Source: Megalopta genalis
Lineage: Eukaryota; Arthropoda; Insecta; Hymenoptera; Halictidae
Assembly: GCF_051020955.1 (NCBI RefSeq)
Contig: NC_135020.1
Location: 1,601,001-1,665,000 of the forward strand
Reading direction: 5' to 3'
DNA: 64,000 nucleotides
Below are positions 58,335 through 64,000 of this stretch, piece by piece; the first letter of the stretch is position 1; every line of letters begins with the position of its first letter. The notes under the pieces are model-generated. The model was not told the origin of the DNA. It worked only from the letters and a program-made list of their open reading frames with translations, and did no database searches. The position numbers were made by a program, and so were the translations under genes.

Positions 58335-59878
58335 CCTTGCCGTTCTTGTTGTTCTTGTTGTTCTTGTTGTTCTTGTTGTTCTTGTTGTTCTTGTTGTTCT
58401 TGTTGGTCTTGTTGGTCTTGTTGATCTTGTTGTTCTTGTTGTTCTTGTTGTTCTTGTTGTTGTTCTTGTTGTTCTTGTTGTTGTTCTTGTTGTTCTTGTT
58501 GTTCTCGTTGTTCTCGTTGTTCTCGTTGTTCTCGTTGATCTCGTTGTTCTCGTTGTTCTCGTTGTTCTCGTTGTTCTCGTTGTTCTCGTTGTTCTCGTTG
58601 TTCTCGTTGTTCTCGTTGTCCTAGTTGTTCTCGTTGTTCTCGTTGTTCTCGTTGGTCTCGCTGTTCTCGTTGTTCTCGTTGTTCTTGTTGTTCTTGTTGT
58701 TCTTGTTGTTCTTGTTGTTCTTGTTGTTCTTGTTGTTCTTGTTGTTCTTGTTGTTCTCGTTGTTCTTGTTCTTCTCGTTGTTCTTGTTGTTCTTGTTGCT
58801 CTTACTGTTCATGTTGTTCTTGTTGTTGTTGTTGATGATGTTGTCCTTGTTGTTCTTGTTGTTCTTGTTCTTCTTGTTGCTCTTGTTGTTCTTGTTGTTC
58901 TTACTGTTCATGTTGTTCTTGTTGTCGTTGTTGATGATGTTGTCCTTGTTGTTCTTGTTGTTGTTGTCCTTGTTGTGCTTGTTGTGCTTGTTGTTCTTGT
59001 TGATCTTGTTGATCTTGTTGTTCTTGTTGCTCTTGTTGCTCTTGTTGTTCTCGTTGCTCTTGTTGTTCTTGTAGCTCTTGTTGTTCTTGTTGTTGTTCTT
59101 GTAGTTCTTGTTTTTGTTGTTCTTGTTGTTGTTGTTCTTGTCGTTGTGGTTCTTGTTGTTCCTGTTGTTGTTATTGTTCTTGTTGTTCTTGTTGTTGTTG
59201 TTCATGTGGTTCTTGTTGTTGTTGCTCTTGCTGTTCTTGTTCTTGTTGTCCTTGTTGTTCTTTCTGTTCTTGTTGTTTTTGTTGTTGTTGTTGTTGTTGT
59301 TGTCCTTGCCGTTCTTGTTGTTCTTGTTGTTCTTGTTGTTCTTGTTGTTCTTGTTGTTCTTGTTGGTCTTGTTGCTCTTGTTGATCTTGTTGTTCTTGTT
59401 GTTGTTCTTGTTGTTCTCGTTGTTTTCGTTGTTCTCGTTGTTCTCGTTGTTCTCGTTTTTCTCGTTGATCTCGTTGTTCTCGTTGTTCTCGTTGTTCTCG
59501 TTGTTCTCGTTGTTCTCGTTGTTCACGTTGTCCTCGTTGTTCTCGTTGTTCTCGTTGTCCTCGTTGGTCTCGTTGTTCTCGTTGTTCTCGTTGTTCACGT
59601 TGTTCTCGTTGGTCTCGTTGTTCTCGTTGTTCTCGTTGTTCTCGTTGTTCTCGTTGTTCTCGTTGTTTTTGTTGTTCTTGTTGTTCTTGTTGTTCTTGTT
59701 GTTCTTGTTGTTCTTGTTGTTCTTGTTGTTCTTGTTGTTCATGTTGATCTTGTTGTTCCTCTTGTTGTTGTTCTAGTTGTCCTTGTTGTTGTTGTTCTGG
59801 TTGTCCTTGTTGTCCTTGTTGTTCTTGTTGTTCCGGTTGTTCTTGTTGTTCTTGTTCTTGTTGTTCTTGTTGTTTTTG

Positions 59879-59913
59879 CTGTTCATGTTGTCTTGTTGTC
59901 CTTGTTGTTCTAG
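59879..59913. repeat. Module D copy 13
   Basis: 3,200 bp from copy 12. No further phase shift was seen between here and the window end. Confidence 0.85.
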
Positions 59914-60155
59914 TTGTTCTTGTTGTTCTTGTTGTTCTTGTTGTTGTTGATCTAGTTGTTCTTGTTGTTGTTGTTCTGGATGTTCTTGTTGTTCTTGTTG
60001 TTCTTGTTGTTGTTGTTGTTCTTATTTTTGTTGTTGTTGTTGTTGTTATTGTTGTTGTTATCCTTGTTGTTCTTGTTGTTCTTTTTGTTCTTGATGTTCT
60101 TGTTGTTCTTGTTGTTCTTGTTGTTCTTGTTGTTCTTGTTGTTCTTGTTGTTCTT

Positions 60156-60186
<31 letters not shown>

Positions 60187-60374
60187 TTCTTGTTGTTTTT
60201 GTTGTTCATGTTGTTCTTGTTGTTCTTCTTGTTGTTGTTCTAGTTGTCCTTGTTGTTGTTGTTGTCCTTGTTGCTCTTGTTGTTGTTGTCCTTGCTGTTC
60301 TTGTTGTGCTTGTTGTTCTTGTTGATCTTGTTGTTCTTGTTGCTCTTGTTGCTCTTGTTGTTCTCGTTGCTCTT

Positions 60375-60423
<49 letters not shown>

Positions 60424-61200
60424 TTGTTCTTGTAGTTCTTGTTTTTGTTGTTCTTGTTGTTGTTGTTCTTGTCGTTGTGGTTCTTGTTGTTCCTGTTGTT
60501 GTTATTGTTCTTGTTGTTCTTGTTGTTGTTGTTCATGTGGTTCTTGTTGTTGTTGCTCTTGCTGTTCTTGTTCTTGTTGTCCTTGTTGTTCTTTCTGTTC
60601 TTGTTGTTTTTGTTGTTGTTGTTGTTGTCCTTGCCGTTCTTGTTGTTCTTGTTGGTCTTGTTGCTCTTGTTGATCTTGTTGTTCTTGTTGTTCTTGTTGT
60701 TGTTCTTGTTGTTCTTGTTGTTGTTCTTGTTGTTCTTGTTGTTCTCGTTGTTCTCGTTGTTCTCGTTGTTCTCGTTGATCTCGTTGTTCTCGTTGTTCTC
60801 GTTGTTCTCGTTGTTCTCGTTGTTCTCGTTGTTCTCGTTGTTCTCGTTGTTCTCGTTGTTCTCGTTGTCCTAGTTGTTCTCGTTGTTCTCGTTGTTCTCG
60901 TTGGTCTCGCTGTTCGCGTTGTTCTCGTTGTTCTTGTTGTTCTTGTTGTTCTTGTTGTTCTTGTTGTTCTTGTTGTTCATGTTGTTCTTGTTGTTCTTGT
61001 TGTTCTTGTTGTTCTTGTTGTTCTTGTTGTTCTTGTTGTTCTTGTTGTTCTTATTGTTCTTGTTGTTCTTGTTTTTCTTGTTGTTCTTGTTGTTCTTGTT
61101 GTTCTTGTTGTTCTTGTTGTTCTTGTTGTTCTTGTTGTTGTTGTTGTTCTTGTTGTTCTTGTTGTTGTTGTTCTGGTTGTTCTTGTTGTTCTTGTTGTTC

Positions 61201-62351
61201 CGGTTGTTATTGTTGTTCTTGTTGTTCTTTTTGCTCTTGTTGTTCTTGTTGTTCTTGTTGTTTTTGTTGTTCTTGTTGTTGTTGTTGTTGTTCTTGTTGT
61301 TGTTCTAGTTGTTCTTGTTGTTGTTGTTCTGGTTGTTCTTGTTGTTCTTGTTGTTCTTGTTGCTCTTGTTGCTCTTGTTGCTCTTGTTGCTGTTGTTGCT
61401 GTTGTTGTTCTTGTTGTTCTGGTTGTTGATGTTCTTGTTCTTCATGTTGTTGTTGTTCTTGTTGTTATTGTTGTTGTTGTTGTTGTTGCTCTTGCTGTTC
61501 TTGTTGTTCTTGTTGTTGTTATAGTTGTTGTTGTCCTTGTTGTTCTTGTAGTTCTTGTTGTTCTTGTTGTTCTTGTTGTCCTTGTTGTTCTTGTTGTTCT
61601 TGTTGTTCTTACTGTTCATGTTGCTCTTGTTGTTGTTGTTGATGATGTTGTGCTTGTTGTTCTTGTTGTTCTTGTTGATCTTGTTGATCTTGTTGTTCTT
61701 GTTGTTCTTGTTGTTGTTCTTGTTGTTCTTGTTGTTGTTCTTGTTCGTCTTGTTGTTCTTGTTGTTCTCGTTGTTCTCGTTGTTCTCGTTGTTCTTGTTG
61801 TTCTTGTTGTTGTTCTTGTTGTTGTTCTTGTTGTTCTTGTTGTTGTTCTTGTTGTTCTTGTTGTTCTTGTTGTTCTCGTTGTTCTCGTTGTTCTCGTTGT
61901 TCTCGTTGTTCTCGTTGTTGTCGTTGTTCTTGTTGTTCTTGTTGTTCTTGCTGTTCTTGTTGTTGTTGTTGTTGTTCCTGTTGTTCTTGTTGTTTTTATT
62001 GCTCTTGTTGCTCTTGTTGTTCTTGTTGTTCTTGTTGTGCTTGTTGTTCTTGTTGTTCTTGTTGCACTTGTTGCTCTTGTTGCTCTTGTTGCTCTGGTTG
62101 TTGATGTTCTTGTTGGTAACGTTGTTGTTGTTCTTGCTGTTCTTGTTGTTCTTGTTGTTCTTGTTGTTCTTGTTGTTCTTGTTATTCTTGTTGATCTTGT
62201 TGTTCTTGTTGCTCTCGTTGCTGTTGTAGTTCTTGTTGTTCTGGTTGTTGTTGTTCTTGTTGTTCTTCTTGTTCTTGTTCTAGTTGTTCTTGTTGTTGTT
62301 GTTCTGGTTTTTCTTGTCGTTCTTGTTGTTCCGGTTGTTCTTGCTGTTCTT

Positions 62352-62382
<31 letters not shown>

Positions 62383-63161
62383 TTCATGTTGTTCTTGTTG
62401 TTGTTGTCCTTGTTGTTCTTGTTGTTCTTGTTGTTCTTGTTGTTCTTGTTGTTCTTGTTGTTCATGTTGTTCTTGTTGTTCTTGTTGTTCTTGTTGTTCT
62501 TGTTGTTCTTGTTGTTCTTGTTGTTCTTGTTGTTCTTGTTGTTCTTGTTGTTCTTGTTGTTCTTGTTGTTCTTATTGTTCTTGTTGTTCTTGTTGTTCTT
62601 GTTGTTCTTGTTGTTCTGGTTGTTGATGTTCTTGTTCTTCATGTTGTTGTTGTTCTTGTTGTTATTGTTGTTGTTGTTGTTGTTGCTCTTGCTGTTCTTG
62701 TTGTTCTTGTTGTTGTTATTGTTGTTGTTGTCCTTGTTGTTCTTGTTGTTCCTGTTGTTCTTGTTGTTCTTGTTGTTCTTGTTCTTCTTGTTCTTCTTGT
62801 TGTTCTTGTTGTTCTTGTTGTTCTTGTTCTTCTTGTTGCTCTTGTTGTTCTTGTTGTTCTTACTGTTCATGTTGTTCTTGTTGTTGTTGTTGATGATGTT
62901 GTCCTTGTTGTTCTTGTTGTTGTTGTCCTTGTTGTTCTTGTTGTGCTTGTTGTTCTTGTTGTTCTTGTTGTTCTTGTTGTTCTTACTGGTCATGTTGTTC
63001 TTGTTGTTGTTGTTGATGATGGTGTCCTTGTTGTTCTTGTTGTTGTTGTTGATGATGTTGTCCTTGTTGTTCTTGTTGTTGTTGTCCTTGTTGTTCATGT
63101 TGCGATTGTTGTTCTTGTTGTTACTGTTGATCTTGTTGCTCTTGTTGCTCTTGTTGCTCTT

Positions 63162-63192
<31 letters not shown>

Positions 63193-63875
63193 TTCTCGTT
63201 GTTCTCGTTGTTCTCGTTGTTCTCGTTGTCCTCGTTGTTCTCGTTGTTCTCGTTGTTCTCGTTGTTCTCGTTGGTCTCGCTGTTCTCGTTGTTCTCGTTG
63301 TTCTCGTTGTTCTTGTTGTTCTTGTTGTTCTTGTTGTTCTTGTTGTTCTTGTTGTTGTTGTTGTTGTTCTTGTTGTTCTCGTTGTTCTTGTTCTTCTCGT
63401 TGTTCTTGTTGTTCTTGTTGCTCTTACTGTTCACGTTGTTCTTGTTGTTGTTGTTGATGATGTTGTCCTTGTTGTTCTTGTTGTTCTTGTTCTTCTTGTT
63501 GCTCTTGTTGTTCTTGTTGTTCTTACTGTTCATGTTGTTCTTGTTGTTGTTGTTGATGATGTTGTCCTTGTTGTTCTTGTTGTTGTTGTCCTTGTTGTTC
63601 TTGTTGTGCTTGTTGTTCTTGTTGTTCTTGTTGTTCTTGTTGTTCTTGTTGTTGTTGTTGTTGTTCTTGTTGTTCTTGTTGTTCTTGTTGATCTTGTTGT
63701 TCTTGTTGCTCTCGTTGCTGTTGTAGTTCTTGTTGTTCTGGTTGTTGTTGTTCTTGTTGTTCTTCTTGTTCTTGTTCTAGTTGTTCTTGTTGTTGTTGTT
63801 CTGGTTTTTCTTATCGTTCTTGTTGTTCCGGTTGTTCTTGTTGATCTTGTTGTTCTTGTTGTTCTTGTTGTTCTT

Positions 63876-63906
<31 letters not shown>

Positions 63907-64000
63907 TTCTTGTTGTTCTTGTTCTCCATGTTGTTCTTGTTGTTCTTGTTGTTCTTACTGTTCATGTTGTTCTTGTTGTTCTTGTTGTTGTTGTTGTTGT
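61201..64000. repeat. Domain V: TTGATGATG-rich array running off the right edge
   Basis: This end carries many copies of TTACTGTTCATG followed by a GTT run and TTGATGATGTTGTCC (near 61.64, 62.89, 63.01, 63.05, 63.45 and 63.55 kb), plus TTGTTGATGTTCTTG variants ending in TTCATG. The marker GCTCTCGTTGCTGTTG at 62,211 and 63,708 gives a repeat period of 1,497 bp. The second copy is cut by the window end. Confidence 0.6.
62211..64000. repeat. 1,497-bp repeat, second copy truncated by the window
   Basis: GCTCTCGTTGCTGTTG starts at 62,211 and 63,708, followed in both by CTGGTTGTTG, TTCTTCTTGTTC, CTAG and CTGGTTTTTCTT. The second copy has TTCTTATCG where the first has TTCTTGTCG. The rest of the second copy lies beyond the window. 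Confidence 0.75.

Larger units (their letters stand above)
54049..60935. repeat. 2.5-3.2 kb higher-order repeat
   Basis: Copies begin at TTCTAG near 54,049, 56,574 and 59,774 (steps 2,525 and 3,200). Inside, TTCTAGTTGTCC before the TTGTGG block lies at 54,710, 55,433, 57,226, 57,931 and 60,240. The TTGTGG block is doubled in copies 1 and 2 but single in copy 3, and copy 2 gains an extra TTGTGG block plus a TCG block near 59.0-59.7 kb. All copies share GTTCTTGTAGTTC, TTGTCGTTGTGG and GCCGTTC. Confidence 0.85.
54049..61200. repeat. Domain IV: 2.5-3.2 kb higher-order repeat, nearly three copies
   Basis: The order is TTCTAGTTGTCC with CTGGTTGTCCTTGTTGTCC, module D, one or two CTTATTTTTG blocks, a GTTATCCTTG, then the TTGTCGTTGTGG block (once or twice), a TTGTTCTCG block with CCTAGTTG, and the TTGATGATG block. 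Copy starts marked by TTCTAG are near 54,049, 56,574 and 59,774. The third copy loses the pattern after its TCG block near 60.93 kb. Confidence 0.7.
1..64000. repeat. Uninterrupted 9-bp satellite-like array (TTGTTCTTG)n
   Basis: Every line of the window is built from TTG, TTC and TCG triplets in the order TTG-TTC-TTG or TTG-TTC-TCG, with occasional extra TTG (giving runs of GTT) or TTC (TTCTTC). Single-base variants include CTC, CTG, ATC, GTC, TCC, TAG, TAA, ATG and TTA triplets, and these recur in fixed neighbourhoods, so older mutated units have been copied in blocks. The + strand is nearly free of A. There is no flanking unique sequence at either end, so the true array is longer than 64 kb. 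No gene or RNA could be supported. The array could be a eukaryotic satellite, a giant intron, or an exon for a Q/E-rich protein on the - strand; satellite is the default reading. Confidence 0.97.

Noticed and set aside
1..64000. CRISPR array
   Set aside because: No alternation of a fixed repeat with unique spacers; the whole sequence is repeat.
1..64000. Telomere repeat or G-quadruplex array
   Set aside because: No runs of three or more G on either strand beyond rare GGG, and the unit matches no telomere repeat I know.
1..64000. tRNA, rRNA or other structured RNA
   Set aside because: A-depletion of one strand leaves no way to form the needed stems, and no conserved box was seen.

Overview
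The whole 64 kb is one uninterrupted low-complexity array. The basic unit is the 9-mer TTGTTCTTG on the + strand (CAAGAACAA on the - strand), with its variant TTGTTCTCG and short insertions of extra TTG or TTC triplets. I found no unique-sequence island, no conventional gene, no tRNA or rRNA, no CRISPR array, no recognisable mobile element and no promoter or terminator. The + strand is T, G and C with almost no A (about one base in a hundred by eye). The array runs off both ends of the window. Tens of kilobases of layered satellite without a gene fits a eukaryotic nuclear chromosome (heterochromatin, a giant intron or a giant repeat-coding exon) better than a bacterium or phage, but nothing here identifies the organism.

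Layout, by marker variants. (I) 1 to about 12.56 kb: long TTGTTCTCG blocks and an unequal 4.1-4.8 kb higher-order repeat. (II) about 12.56 to 34.45 kb: cycles of a TGTGGTTTTTGTTGATC marker, a double GTAGTT block, a short TCG block and a TTCTAG(TTG)n block, with tandem duplications of 291/381/672 bp, 1,134 bp and about 1.95 kb. (III) about 34.45 to 54.05 kb: a 35-bp frame-shifting module (D), a CTTATTTTTG module and a TTGTTAATG module, with 606-bp, 2.03-kb, 353-bp and 5.67-kb duplications. (IV) about 54.05 to 61.2 kb: an HOR of 2.5 and 3.2 kb. (V) about 61.2 kb to the end: a 1,497-bp HOR rich in TTGATGATG.

The most notable property is triplet phase. Nearly all of the many length changes are multiples of 3. 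I could trace 25 one-base phase shifts; 13 are copies of the single 35-bp module D and 6 are copies of a second lesion (TTGTTTCTCG). The - strand frame reading Gln-Gln-Glu (CAA CAA GAA, with CGA in the TCG blocks) has its common T>C changes at wobble positions as GAG or CAG, contains scattered in-phase TAA and at least one TAG, and shows no in-phase TGA that I noticed. It is therefore broken under the standard code, but would be open between phase shifts under a code where TAA and TAG mean Gln. I treat a giant Q/E-rich protein as a testable alternative, and plain satellite DNA as the default. The very long + strand Leu-Val-Val frames (up to about 2,560 codons) are composition artefacts: CTT and GTT cannot become a stop by one substitution.
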